Below, piece by piece: positions 50,051 to 59,532 of a stretch of 64,000 bases of DNA. The stretch's first letter is position 1, and each line of letters begins with the position of its first letter. Source of the stretch: Alphaproteobacteria bacterium (GTDB lineage: Bacteria > Pseudomonadota > Alphaproteobacteria > Micavibrionales > Micavibrionaceae); contig WGMJ01000002.1 of assembly GCA_016125135.1 (NCBI GenBank), positions 1-64,000 on the forward strand, in the 5' to 3' direction. Both the position numbers and the translations under genes were made by a program. The notes under the pieces are model-generated. The model did not search any database and was not told where the DNA came from. It was given only the letters and a program-made list of their open reading frames with translations.

Positions 50051-51796
50051 TTAAGGCTGCCGTTTGCGGCCGGGCTGTTTACCCTCTTCGCGTTTTGGCA
50101 AGGCGTAGCTTTGAATTTGTTCGCCAGTTTCTGAATCAACACTATTAAGGATGACAGGGCTGATAGACCCTTTCTTATCGGCCGACCATAGATACCAAAC
50201 CTGCTGCAAAACATTGTTAATATCATCGTCTAGTTCACGGCCTCTGTGCACGGTGTGTTCCAGATAAAGCGCGCGATTACGGCTGTAATCATAATCAACA
50301 ACTTCAATTTGTGGCGTGCGGTTGGCAAGATTGTAGTGATCTGCCAAGGCATCGCGTACTTTTTCATAGCCGGCACGGTTGTGGATGGCGGTTACCACCA
50401 TTTCGTCATCCATTTCATCATCATGCACAACGAAAAGGGACATTTCGCGAATGACTTTTGGTGAAAGGAATTGTGATACGAAGGTTTCATCGCGGTATTC
50501 AACAACGATATCCTTCATCACTGAAAGCCAGTCTGCTTTGCCAGCCTGAACATCCTGAAACCATTGCGCCTTACCAAACCATTCTTTGTCTTCATCGGTC
50601 GGGTTATTGCAGACACGTTCGATGTCCATGAAAATCTCGAAGCCGAGCTTATAGGGATTGAACCCGCTATAATATTTGCTATCAAAATCACGCTGTGTAA
50701 GAACGCCTGAATGTGAAGTGATGAATTCCATGTACATGCCATCATCAATCAGATCCATGTCATACATATCACCAAGCAAACGGTAGTGCCAGAAACTCGC
50801 ACAGCCTTCGTTCATAACCTTGGTTTGTATTTGCGGATAGAAATATTGGGACTTATCGGCAATCATACGCATTAGCTGGGTTTGCCACGGCTCTCCGGGT
50901 TTGCCACGACGTGACGCGACTTCGTTTGCATTGTGATATTTCGGTGAATAGTCAGCAATGAAGCGTAGAAGGTTTTCATCCCGCTCGATTCTAATATCAA
51001 CTTCACTGGCTTCTTTAAAATCATCTGAAGCGCTGGCGGCTTTCCGGGTGGTTACTTCCAGCAAATGGTCGTAGTTTTGCTCGAGAAACTTCCTTCTTTC
51101 CTCGATTTGCTCGCGGATTTCTTTTGGTGATTTTGCACGTGGCCTGCTATAGCGGTTTACCGCATGGCTTTCCAGTGCGTGGCAAGCCGAAAGAACGTCT
51201 TCAACTTCTTGTATGCCATATTTTTCTTCGCATTCTTTTACAAATCTCTTCAGGCGCTCAAGAAGGGGATTAATTTCTTCGGCATCTGTGTGCTCGGTAA
51301 ATAAATGGTTGTTTTTGAAGAATGTGTTATGGCCAAAGCCGGCATGCGCTGTAACGAGCAGCATCATGAGCCTTGAGTTTGTGTCCATATTATAGACTTC
51401 ACAAGGGTTCGTATTGATAACGATCTCGTATGCGAGACCCATTTGTCCTTTTCTGTACTGGGCTTCATTGCGGGCATGGTCAAGGCCAAAACTCCAGTGC
51501 GTGTAATTTTTAGGCATACCTACGTTTGTGTAGGCATCAATCATGTACTCGGCACTAATCAGCTTCATGACATTCGGGTACGTATCCAGATCATATTTTT
51601 TCTTCGCAATGATCCCGATAACAGCTTCAGCAAGGCCCATCCATGTTTCAGGAATATTGTCAGCCGTGGAGCCTTCCTTGCGTGCGAGAGGGGCCATCCA
51701 GTCACCTGGCGGGTCTTTTTTGAAAATATTCAGTCCGTCCTCGTAATTATCGAGGAGTTCGCGTATTTCCTTCATGCATTCTTCATTACTGTACAT
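50051..51796 (-). CDS. SpoVR/YcgB family protein
   Basis: Cytoplasmic protein of unknown biochemical role; relatives are SpoVR of Bacillus (spore cortex) and YcgB of enterics (stationary phase). Recognisable blocks are AYEIVINTNPCEVY, LMLLVTAHAGFGHNTFFKNNHLF, NEGCASFWHYRLLGDMYD and GFNPYKLGFEIFMDIERV. 581 residues, a little longer than average. Third in the prkA-yeaH-spoVR order, 8 nt after the yeaH stop. Confidence 0.93.
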   Translation of the reverse strand: MYSNEECMKEIRELLDNYEDGLNIFKKDPPGDWMAPLARKEGSTADNIPETWMGLAEAVIGIIAKKKYDLDTYPNVMKLISAEYMIDAYTNVGMPKNYTHWSFGLDHARNEAQYRKGQMGLAYEIVINTNPCEVYNMDTNSRLMMLLVTAHAGFGHNTFFKNNHLFTEHTDAEEINPLLERLKRFVKECEEKYGIQEVEDVLSACHALESHAVNRYSRPRAKSPKEIREQIEERRKFLEQNYDHLLEVTTRKAASASDDFKEASEVDIRIERDENLLRFIADYSPKYHNANEVASRRGKPGEPWQTQLMRMIADKSQYFYPQIQTKVMNEGCASFWHYRLLGDMYDMDLIDDGMYMEFITSHSGVLTQRDFDSKYYSGFNPYKLGFEIFMDIERVCNNPTDEDKEWFGKAQWFQDVQAGKADWLSVMKDIVVEYRDETFVSQFLSPKVIREMSLFVVHDDEMDDEMVVTAIHNRAGYEKVRDALADHYNLANRTPQIEVVDYDYSRNRALYLEHTVHRGRELDDDINNVLQQVWYLWSADKKGSISPVILNSVDSETGEQIQSYALPKREEGKQPGRKRQP

Positions 51797-51804
51797 ATTT
51801 TCAC

Positions 51805-53280
51805 CTACGCTATATTGAAGGCAGCTGCTTTTTGTTTGTTTTGTGTTTGATGAACACCACGTTTTTTAAAGAACTCTCTGAAAACGCGGACAGAATCTTC
51901 AACTTTCGCGCTATACGCCATCCACATATTTTCAAGTTTATTCGCTTTCATAACACGTTGGTATGTGCGCCAGAGATTTGTCGAAGGTTCTTTTGACCTG
52001 TCACTATCGTCATCTGTACCAACTTCCATGTAAAAGAATCCCTGGCATTGAGGCAGAATGGTTTCATGCATCAACTCCGTTACGGCATTATTATCACTGC
52101 TTGTATTGTCACCATCACAGGTGTGTGCAGCATAGATGTTCCACTCATTAACATTGCTATAGCGTTTCTTGATAATCTCGTCTGTAAGTCTGAGGGCAGG
52201 TGATACAACAGTACCACCCGTAACGCGGCTGTAGAAAAAGTTATCATGGTCAACTTCTTCTGCTTCGTGCGTATGGCGAATGAAAACGGTTTCCACGTGG
52301 TCATATTTTGACTGCAAAAATTTATAAAGCAGCCAATAGAAAACCTTCGAGTTATTTTTCATTTCCTCGGTAACCGAGCCAGAAACATCCATAATGCAGA
52401 ACATGACTGCCTTGGTTACGGGCTGTGGCACTTGAACATAGTTGCGGTAGCGCAAATCTTTCTCGGTTAGAAACGGCACGCCGGCTCTGCGACGTTCCAG
52501 ATCTTCAATTCTATTTTCAATGGCGGCGACGAGCGCTTCATCATCATCGCTTATTTCATCGGCAACCAGATCGTTCAGGAAATCAGTTTGGCTACGCAGG
52601 GCATCCATATACTGGATATTATTTGTTAGTGTGTGTGCAGGAAGGTCTGGCACATTTTCATCTGTGCCTTCAAGATAGCCAAGCAGAACAGATTGCTTCT
52701 GCTCGTACATTTTAATGATTTCACGCTCTAAAGCACCGTTAACGGCAAGGTCACGGCCAATCCGCTGGCTGAATGAACGTACAAGATCAACGCGGTTCGG
52801 CATGCCCTGTGAAACGAAGCCTGCGCGCTGCGGTTTTGTATGACCTGCATCCGCACCACCTTTTTTGTGCATGTGGGGAAGCTCGAGCTCCTCCATAAGA
52901 AAGTCGAGCGCTTCTTGCTGTGACAGGTGCCATTCAAAATCATCTTCACCATCACCGCTATCGCTGGCTTTTCTGCCGCGACCGCCACCGCCACCTTGTT
53001 GACGTTCGATTCCATCATTTGCCCGATATTTTTTATTGCCCGGTAGAACGTAATCTTTAGAACCTTTTTGCGGGTTGTGCCCAATGCGCGGCTGTTTCAA
53101 GTCCCGCTGGGGAATTGGAACATCAATGCCGCCGTCAAGGATGTCTTTGAAACCCTTGCTATCCCCAAGCTTGCGCTCTAAAGCATCTCTGGCAGATTTC
53201 CGCATACGCTCGTTGAAGCGCTGCCTGCTGGCGCGGTTTTTGCCTGATGCCCCTGTTCTGGTGTCGATTACTACTGACAA
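51805..53280 (-). CDS. yeaH: YeaH/YhbH family (DUF444) protein with vWA domain
   Basis: Partner of the PrkA kinase in a stress and starvation module. The basic, Gly-rich N-terminal third (GGGGGRGRK region) looks disordered; residues about 290-460 form a von Willebrand A-like domain with the metal motif FCIMDVSGSVTEEM. 491 residues, somewhat longer than the enteric protein. Middle gene of the operon; the gap to prkA is 67 nt. Confidence 0.92.
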   Translation of the reverse strand: MSVVIDTRTGASGKNRASRQRFNERMRKSARDALERKLGDSKGFKDILDGGIDVPIPQRDLKQPRIGHNPQKGSKDYVLPGNKKYRANDGIERQQGGGGGRGRKASDSGDGEDDFEWHLSQQEALDFLMEELELPHMHKKGGADAGHTKPQRAGFVSQGMPNRVDLVRSFSQRIGRDLAVNGALEREIIKMYEQKQSVLLGYLEGTDENVPDLPAHTLTNNIQYMDALRSQTDFLNDLVADEISDDDEALVAAIENRIEDLERRRAGVPFLTEKDLRYRNYVQVPQPVTKAVMFCIMDVSGSVTEEMKNNSKVFYWLLYKFLQSKYDHVETVFIRHTHEAEEVDHDNFFYSRVTGGTVVSPALRLTDEIIKKRYSNVNEWNIYAAHTCDGDNTSSDNNAVTELMHETILPQCQGFFYMEVGTDDDSDRSKEPSTNLWRTYQRVMKANKLENMWMAYSAKVEDSVRVFREFFKKRGVHQTQNKQKAAAFNIA

Positions 53281-53347
53281 AGTACGACTCTTTTTTTGTA
53301 AATGAAAACGATTAAGGATGAGCGGGGGCGGTTAAACCCCCGTTACA

Positions 53348-55330
53348 TCAACTGTTTTTATTGTAGCGGACGTACCACTCGACCAGACGCCGTGTTTGCT
53401 TCTCGGTGTAGCCTTGAGCAACCATACGATCAAGGAAACCCTCATGTTTCTTCTGGGTTTCGGTGTCGCGTTTCTGGCCAAACGAGATAACCGGCAGAAG
53501 GTCATCAAGTTTGTTGAACATCCGTACCTTGATAACTTTTGCAATCTTCTCGTATGAATCCCAGCGTGGGAACTTGCCTTCTTTGGCCTGTGCACGAAGA
53601 GAGAATTTAACAACTTCGTTACGGAAGTCGCGCGGGTTCGAAATACCGGCAGGTTTCTCGAGTTTTTCCAGCTCTTTCTCAAGCGCTTCACGGTTGAACA
53701 TCATGCCAGTATCAGGATCTTTATAGTCATTATTCTCGATCCAGGCATCGGCACAAGCAACATAACGTTCGAACAGATTTTGACCGAAGTCCGCGTAGCT
53801 TTCAACGTAAGCCTTGCTGATTTGCTCCCACAGGAAGTCAGCGTATTTTGGCTGAAGTTCAGTTTTGATGAAGTCGAGGTATTTTGCCTCTACATCATCA
53901 GGGAACTGCTCACGCTTGATCATCTGCTCAAGAACGGCCATCAGCGTAACAGGGTCAGCACTTAAATCCTCACCCGCGTGGTAGTTGAACGTTTGTGAAA
54001 GAACCTTAAACGCAAAGCGCGTTGAAAGGCCACTCATGCCCTCGTCTTGGCCTGCGGCGTCTTTGTATTCCTGCAAAGGCTTCGCCTGCTTGTCCTCGTC
54101 TGTTAAGCTCTGACCATCATACACTTTCATTTTTGTGTAGAGGTTCGAGTTCTCATGCTCTTTCAGACGTGTAAGAACTGCGAGCTCGGCCAGCATTCTC
54201 AATGTGCCTGGCGCGCAAGGCTTGTCTTTAAGGTCGCTTCCTTTCAGAAGCTTCTCGTAAATTTTCACTTCCTCGCTTGCGCGGGTTGTGTAAGGCACTT
54301 TGATAATGAAAACGCGATCAATAAACGCTTCATTGCTCTTGTTGTTGCGGAAGGTTGACCATTCCGCTTCGTTAGAGTGAGCCAGCAAAAGGCCTTGGTA
54401 TGGCAAGCTGCCGATATTCTCTGTGCCGTTATAGTTTGCTTCCTGTGTCGCTGTGAGAAGCGGGTGAAGCATTTTAATTGGCGCTTTGAACATCTCTACG
54501 AATTCCATCACGCCCTGGTTCGCGCGGTTTAATGCGCCAGAGTATGAATAGGCATCGGGATCTGTTTGAGGCAGTAGGCCAAGCTTACTGATATCGACCT
54601 TACCGACAAGCGCAGAGATGTCCTGATTGTTATCGTCACCAGGCTCTGTTTTTGCGATAGCAAGTTGTTGCAGGCGTGAAGGATGAACTTTACGCACTTT
54701 GAATTTGGTAATATCACCACCATATTCCTCAAGGCGTTTACGTGCCCATGGAGAGATCGGGCAGCGCATATAGCGCTCGTCAATATTGTATTCTGCCGCA
54801 ATATCACCTTTGAAATCAGCGCTAGAGAAAAGGCCTAACGGGCTTTCAAATACAGGTGACATTTCCTCTTTTTCGTCGCAAAGAACGTAAATGGGGTATT
54901 TTTCCATCAAATCTTTCACGCGCTCGGCAAGTGAAGACTTCGCACTACCCACAGGGCCAAGGAAATAGAGAATTTGTTTGCGCTCTTCGAGGCCCATCGC
55001 GGCGTTTTTCAGAAAGCCTGCGATACGCTGGATCGTTTCTTCCATGCCGTAAAAGTCAGTGAATGTATCGTATTCGGCAATTGTGCGGTTAAAGTGAATG
55101 CGGGCTTTTTCTTGGCTAGCCTTAGAGGTGTCAACCAAACGCTCGTCGCCGAATGCTTTCAGCAAACGCTCGTGGGCCTCTGCATATGCGGTAGGATCGG
55201 TTTTGCATATGTTCAGGTACTCTTCAACAGTAACAGTTTCCTGCTTTCTTTTATTTTCGTTTGCAGTGTACTTAGCGACAAGATTGCCGAATCCTTTGCC
55301 GTCAGTTTTCTTTGGTTCGGTAGCAGCCAT
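53348..55330 (-). CDS. prkA: PrkA/YeaG serine protein kinase (AAA+ fold)
   Basis: Reported serine kinase active in starvation and stress; it combines an AAA+ domain and a C-terminal kinase-like domain. Walker A FLGPVGSAKSSLAERV follows the early FTDFYGMEETIQRI; later blocks are LLLAHSNEAEWSTF and GLSTRFAFKVLSQTF. At 660 residues it is near the usual 640. AGGGAGAG lies just before the ATG. First gene of the three-gene operon. Confidence 0.95.
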   Translation of the reverse strand: MAATEPKKTDGKGFGNLVAKYTANENKRKQETVTVEEYLNICKTDPTAYAEAHERLLKAFGDERLVDTSKASQEKARIHFNRTIAEYDTFTDFYGMEETIQRIAGFLKNAAMGLEERKQILYFLGPVGSAKSSLAERVKDLMEKYPIYVLCDEKEEMSPVFESPLGLFSSADFKGDIAAEYNIDERYMRCPISPWARKRLEEYGGDITKFKVRKVHPSRLQQLAIAKTEPGDDNNQDISALVGKVDISKLGLLPQTDPDAYSYSGALNRANQGVMEFVEMFKAPIKMLHPLLTATQEANYNGTENIGSLPYQGLLLAHSNEAEWSTFRNNKSNEAFIDRVFIIKVPYTTRASEEVKIYEKLLKGSDLKDKPCAPGTLRMLAELAVLTRLKEHENSNLYTKMKVYDGQSLTDEDKQAKPLQEYKDAAGQDEGMSGLSTRFAFKVLSQTFNYHAGEDLSADPVTLMAVLEQMIKREQFPDDVEAKYLDFIKTELQPKYADFLWEQISKAYVESYADFGQNLFERYVACADAWIENNDYKDPDTGMMFNREALEKELEKLEKPAGISNPRDFRNEVVKFSLRAQAKEGKFPRWDSYEKIAKVIKVRMFNKLDDLLPVISFGQKRDTETQKKHEGFLDRMVAQGYTEKQTRRLVEWYVRYNKNS

Positions 55331-55392
55331 ATTGGTACTCTCCCTGTTTGTTTTTTTGTTTTTAACAACTTTGTTTTACGAAAGCGAAGTCC

Positions 55393-55422
55393 ACCTTAGA
55401 AATAATCTAAAGAAAGTGTCAA
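55393..55422 (-). promoter_or_regulatory. Candidate promoter of prkA-yeaH-spoVR
   Basis: On the minus strand TTGACA, 18 nt, TAAGGT, 62 nt before the prkA ATG. No alphaproteobacterial EcfG-type GGAAC...CGTT promoter is seen on this strand in the 225-nt spacer, though one was expected for a stress operon. A perfect palindrome TTTCGCATTTGCGAAA lies further up. Confidence 0.45.
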
Positions 55423-55555
55423 TAAGATTCGTAGGGACAAGGATTTTTTTTGTGGGAACCGAAAAGTTTTGAAAAGTTTTTTTCGCATTTGCGAAAGATG
55501 ATTGCCGCAAAAATACAGAAAAACGAAACTTTCGGAGAGTATTATCGCTAAATAG

Positions 55556-56500
55556 CTATTTATTTGACGTAATATTTGGTGATGCGGCAGAAACATGATC
55601 GTTTGTTTGCGCTTGAGGGGAAGAATCATAATTGGAAATCAGCTTTTGCACACCATTTGTAAAGCTTTGGGTTGGCAAAGTGGGCAGCGGCGTTCCGGAA
55701 AGAGATACATTGATGCTGCCTTCAGGCATTTCGCGAAAGTCAATGGGCGCTTCAAAGCCCGTAAGGCTAAAAGCTTCTTGAGAAACAGTTTCAGCAATTT
55801 GGTGCGCTGTGAGCGTTACGCCTGTGCATGCATGCAGAATCCGGTTATCTGGAATCTCATAATCAGAATCTCCATGCAACATCTCCATAGCTTCCGTGAG
55901 GTAGGTTGTAATGTCGGAGACGTGAATCATATCACGTGTTTGCTGCCCATCTCCGAAAACGATGAGCGACTGTTGATGTAGGGCCCGGTCAGTAAAAAGA
56001 TTTACAACGCCTTTGCCGCCTTCGCCATAAACATTATAAAAGCGCACACATAATGCATTGTTCATAGGCTTTGCGATATCTTCCATGATTTGTTTATGGA
56101 GTCCGTAAACTGTATTTGTCCCCACCATTGCGGAGCTTGCACAAACAACAGGCGTAGCGCCTATTGCCTCTAGCACATTCGCACTGCCATCAACGTTGGT
56201 TTCGTTTGATTTTGCAGGGTCACTTTGGCAATAGCCGGCATCAGCAATGCCTGCGAGATGAAAGCAACCATCCGCTTCGCCTATTGCAGCTAGTGCTGTT
56301 TCAAGTGCGGAGCGGTTCGCTATATCGGCCTGATGATAAGTCACGTTTTCAAAGGGCGTGAAGGGGGTACCGCCGCGTGATATGACATGAACTTCATGGC
56401 CGCCGGCAAGAAGGCGGCGCACCAGATGCGTGCCGATAAAACCTGTTCCGCCAGTCACAATATATTTTGCCAAAAGGTTATAATCTCCCGCTTTTATCAT
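55556..56500 (-). CDS. NAD(P)-dependent sugar epimerase/dehydratase (extended SDR)
   Basis: Nucleotide-sugar-modifying enzyme. The Rossmann motif YIVTGGTGFIGTHL lies at residues 13-26 and the catalytic YGLHK near residue 132, with the Ser in ASSAMVG; VRFYNVYGEGGKGVVN and GDGQQTRDMIHVSD are typical of UDP-glucose/GalNAc 4-epimerase-like proteins. The last 30 residues look disordered. Start uncertain: ATG 56500 (inside a CCCGC...GCGGG hairpin) or TTG 56473, which has GGGAG upstream. Substrate unknown. Confidence 0.82.
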   Translation of the reverse strand: MIKAGDYNLLAKYIVTGGTGFIGTHLVRRLLAGGHEVHVISRGGTPFTPFENVTYHQADIANRSALETALAAIGEADGCFHLAGIADAGYCQSDPAKSNETNVDGSANVLEAIGATPVVCASSAMVGTNTVYGLHKQIMEDIAKPMNNALCVRFYNVYGEGGKGVVNLFTDRALHQQSLIVFGDGQQTRDMIHVSDITTYLTEAMEMLHGDSDYEIPDNRILHACTGVTLTAHQIAETVSQEAFSLTGFEAPIDFREMPEGSINVSLSGTPLPTLPTQSFTNGVQKLISNYDSSPQAQTNDHVSAASPNITSNK

Positions 56501-56545
56501 GCGGGAAAGGGGTAAAAGAGCGGTAAAAATAGGGATAAAAAGACG

Positions 56546-57592
56546 TTATGAAGCGTTTTTCAGGGCTTTAAAGGCGCGTTCAAGCCCTAGCAGATATTGT
56601 GCGCCAAGGGCACGGTCATGCAGCCAGTAGCCGGGTTTTCCCTCGCCTTCGCTTTCGCTGAAGATCGCGCGGCCGTGGTCGGGGCGTATGGGGCCTTCGA
56701 ATCCAATATCAACCAGTGCTTTCATGACGGCTGCTAAATCAAGTTCGCCGCCGTAATGCGTGCTTTCTTCAAAATCAACAGAATCATTTGCAACGCGTGT
56801 GCGGATAATGTTGCGCAAATGCGCAAAGTGTAAACGATCCCCTGCAATTTTCACCATCTCGGGCAAATTATTTGTTGGCAGAATACCGTATGAACCTGTG
56901 CAGAATGTAATGCCGTTTGCCTTGCTATCAACAAGTTTGAAAAGACGGCGGATAGAATCGGCGCAGGTGATGATGCGTGGTAAACCAAACAGCGTAAAAG
57001 GCGGATCATCGGGGTGTATAGCCAGTTTCACGCCAGCTTTTTCAGCGCGCGGCACAACGCGTGTGAGGAAATATTCAAGATGTTCCCAGTATTTCTCGGC
57101 ATCAATTTCTTTATACGCATCAATGGCTTTTTGTAGCTCTTCAGGTGTATAAGCTTCTTCCCAGCCGGGCAGGGAGCCGTTGAATTTCTCGAGGTCTTTG
57201 TGAATGTAAATCAGTGTTTTCGAGCCATCAGGTAGCGCGTAACGAAGGTCAGTCCGCGTCCAGTCCAGCACCGGCATAAAATTATAACAGATCGTATCAA
57301 TGCCTTCAGCGGCGGCATTTTCCATGCTCTGCGCCCATGCTTCAATATAACCATCACGTGTTGGCAGCCCACGCTTGATATCTTCATGCACGGGGATCGA
57401 CTCAATCACGGTCCATTTCAAATTATGCGCTTCAATTTCTGCTTTGCGTTTTGCAATGTCTGCACGCTCCCACACGGCACCGTTCGGCACATGATGTAGC
57501 GCAGATACAATCCCCACCATGCCGGGAATCTGGCGAATATGTGCGATATTGGCTTTGTCTTCTGGCCCAAACCAGCGGAATGACATTTTCAT
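56546..57592 (-). CDS. uxuA: Mannonate dehydratase
   Basis: Dehydrates D-mannonate to 2-keto-3-deoxygluconate in hexuronate breakdown. Start MKMSFRWFGPEDKANIAHIRQIPG, then ICYNFMPVLDWTRTDL, the metal-site blocks LAIHPDDPPF, FCTGSYGI, HFAHLRNI, and DHGRAIF are characteristic of the UxuA type. 348 residues, slightly short. It belongs with uxuB, kdgK and eda, which lie up to 4.5 kb away. Confidence 0.95.
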   Translation of the reverse strand: MKMSFRWFGPEDKANIAHIRQIPGMVGIVSALHHVPNGAVWERADIAKRKAEIEAHNLKWTVIESIPVHEDIKRGLPTRDGYIEAWAQSMENAAAEGIDTICYNFMPVLDWTRTDLRYALPDGSKTLIYIHKDLEKFNGSLPGWEEAYTPEELQKAIDAYKEIDAEKYWEHLEYFLTRVVPRAEKAGVKLAIHPDDPPFTLFGLPRIITCADSIRRLFKLVDSKANGITFCTGSYGILPTNNLPEMVKIAGDRLHFAHLRNIIRTRVANDSVDFEESTHYGGELDLAAVMKALVDIGFEGPIRPDHGRAIFSESEGEGKPGYWLHDRALGAQYLLGLERAFKALKNAS

Positions 57593-57608
57593 TTCAAAAT
57601 ACTTCCCA

Positions 57609-57705
57609 TTTGGTTGTACACATCGTTATCCTTCGGTCTCGGTGTGCTCACGTACCATTTGTACGTTCCGCGCACCTCGCCTCGGCTGCCTTGTGTACAA
57701 CCAAA
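57609..57705. repeat. 97-bp palindromic element upstream of uxuA
   Basis: Outer arms TTTGGTTGTACACA (57609-57622) and TGTGTACAACCAAA (57692-57705) are perfect 14-bp inverted repeats. Between them, GGTGTGCTCACGTAC faces GTACGTTCCGCGCACC imperfectly. It sits between two minus-strand genes and would fold into a long stem in RNA. Terminator, operator of a hexuronate repressor, or a mobile palindromic repeat are all possible. Confidence 0.6.
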
Positions 57706-57719
57706 GCGAAAATATTTTG

Positions 57720-57944
57720 CTATTCCGCGAACTTTACAATCACGCCTTTGCGTTTGAAGTAGGATTGCAAAAGTTTGCGCCCTTCGCGGTTATTGTGCGG
57801 GAGGCGGGTAGGGGTCATTTCAACTTCCTTGCCGCCGCCTAAAGCGGTTTTCAGCTTTTCGATCTGGGCATCGAGATTAAGGTTATCCTGATTGAAGGAT
57901 GTGTAGATGTCCTCCAAAGCTTGTTGCACGGCGGGGCTGGTCAT
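57720..57944 (-). CDS. Hypothetical protein, 74 aa
   Basis: Not recognised. A small soluble protein, helical at the start (LEDIYTSFNQDNLNLDAQIEKLK) and basic at the end (EGRKLLQSYFKRKGVIVKF). AGAGGAAACT lies right before the ATG and supports a real gene. It lies upstream of uxuA, separated by the palindromic element, and diverges from uxuB. Confidence 0.5.
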   Translation of the reverse strand: MTSPAVQQALEDIYTSFNQDNLNLDAQIEKLKTALGGGKEVEMTPTRLPHNNREGRKLLQSYFKRKGVIVKFAE

Positions 57945-57988
57945 AGTTTCCTCTTGCTTTATTACGGGGCATATCCTAGACCAGAAAT

Positions 57989-59482
57989 ATGATCTTAAGC
58001 AATAATTTTACAGGCAATAGTGGCCTTTTAACGCCATCAAATATTAACCGCGATGCTCTGCAAACGGGCGTGGCCTTTATCGGCGCAACGGCGCGCTTTC
58101 CACGTGCGTGCCCTGTTATGTTTTTACAAAAAGCGGCCGAGAACGGTACACCGAATTTGGGTATTCTTGGTATTGGCCTTGGTGCATCTGATGGCTCACG
58201 CGAGCGTTTCGCAGCTTTGGAGCAACAAGACGGGCTTTACACGCTTGTTTCAAAAGGTACGGGCGGTATTGAGTATAAACTCGGCACACTTTTAAAAGAG
58301 CTTGTGTTCGCGCCAGATAAAACACAAGAAGCGATTGCACGGCTTGCCGACCCTGCAATTACGCTTTCGCTCGTGATCCTCACACAAAGCGGCTATTATT
58401 ACGATTCAGCAACGGGCGGTATTAATATCAATAGTGCTGATGTCCAGCATGATATCAAAAATCCTGCCAACCCTAAAACGGGGCCGGGGCTGATTGTTGC
58501 CGCGATGCGCGCGCGTATGCGGGCAGGTGTTGCACCCTTCACGCCGCTTTCATGTGAGGCGATGGCCGAAAACGGCGCGACATTGGGCAAGGTTGTTATC
58601 TCGCTTGCTGAACAGCAAGGTGATGCCGCGCTAACCGCATGGCTGCGTGAGAAAGCCAGCTTCCCCTGTGCGATGGTGGACCGTATTGTGCCGAAACTAA
58701 AAGATTCCGACATTGCCGAGATCGAAAAAACACTTGGTTACCGCGATAATATGCCGATGGTGACCGAGCCTTTCCTGCAATGGGTGCTGGAGGAATGGAA
58801 AGATATGCCAGCGTCCCTTAAAGGCGCGCTGACGAAAGCGGGCGTGCAAATTGTGCAGGATGTAAAGCCTTACGAGCGTGCAAAATTACTGACGCTCAAC
58901 GCCACCCATACTTTAATGGCTTATATTTGTAATAGTGCGGGCTTCACTTATGTTGATGAAGTTGTAAATGACCCTGACTTTGCACCAGTTGCGCATGCTT
59001 CAATGGCAGAAACGCAAGCAAGCCTGCAAGATTTGCCGGGCCAAAATATGAAAGCCTACAGAAAAATTGTGTTCGAGCGCTTCCAGAACCCGCATATACG
59101 CCACGAGCTTGCACAAATTGCGCATGACGGCACAAACAAAATTCGTGATCGTCAGGTCGCGGCGCTGCGTGCAAACCTGAAAATCGGCGCCCCGATTGAT
59201 ACGCTGTGTTTGGCGATTGCCGGCTGGATTAACTGGGCGGCAACAACAGAAAATATTGATGACCGCACAACGCCCGATATTGGCGCGCGTGCACGCGAGG
59301 TTGTTAAAACGGGTAAGCTTGATGCTGTGATGAGCATCCGTGAAGCCTTTGGTGATGATTTGCCGCAAGATAAACGCGTCACAGATAAAATTGATGCACA
59401 TCTGAAGGGCATTCAGGCGCAAGGGCCGCGTGATTATCTGCTCTCTTATATCGCGGCACTCACGCCAGCGGCCGTTGCCTGA
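57989..59482 (+). CDS. uxuB: Fructuronate reductase (mannitol dehydrogenase family)
   Basis: NADH-dependent reduction of D-fructuronate to D-mannonate, the step before UxuA. The family's GILGIGLGASDG region occupies the nucleotide-binding place (an unusual version of GxGxFHR), followed by VVSLAEQ-like helices, PFTPLSCEAMAENG, DRIVPKL and VTEPFLQWVLEE; KLLTLNATHTLMAY holds the catalytic-type Lys and His/Asn region. 497 residues. Given neighbours uxuA, kdgK and eda, fructuronate reductase is the best call; other polyol dehydrogenases of the family remain possible. Confidence 0.87.
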   Translation: MILSNNFTGNSGLLTPSNINRDALQTGVAFIGATARFPRACPVMFLQKAAENGTPNLGILGIGLGASDGSRERFAALEQQDGLYTLVSKGTGGIEYKLGTLLKELVFAPDKTQEAIARLADPAITLSLVILTQSGYYYDSATGGININSADVQHDIKNPANPKTGPGLIVAAMRARMRAGVAPFTPLSCEAMAENGATLGKVVISLAEQQGDAALTAWLREKASFPCAMVDRIVPKLKDSDIAEIEKTLGYRDNMPMVTEPFLQWVLEEWKDMPASLKGALTKAGVQIVQDVKPYERAKLLTLNATHTLMAYICNSAGFTYVDEVVNDPDFAPVAHASMAETQASLQDLPGQNMKAYRKIVFERFQNPHIRHELAQIAHDGTNKIRDRQVAALRANLKIGAPIDTLCLAIAGWINWAATTENIDDRTTPDIGARAREVVKTGKLDAVMSIREAFGDDLPQDKRVTDKIDAHLKGIQAQGPRDYLLSYIAALTPAAVA

Positions 59483-59532
59483 AGAACCGTTTTCCGTTTC
59501 ATGCGTTTGTTGCATGGATATACGGAAAAACA

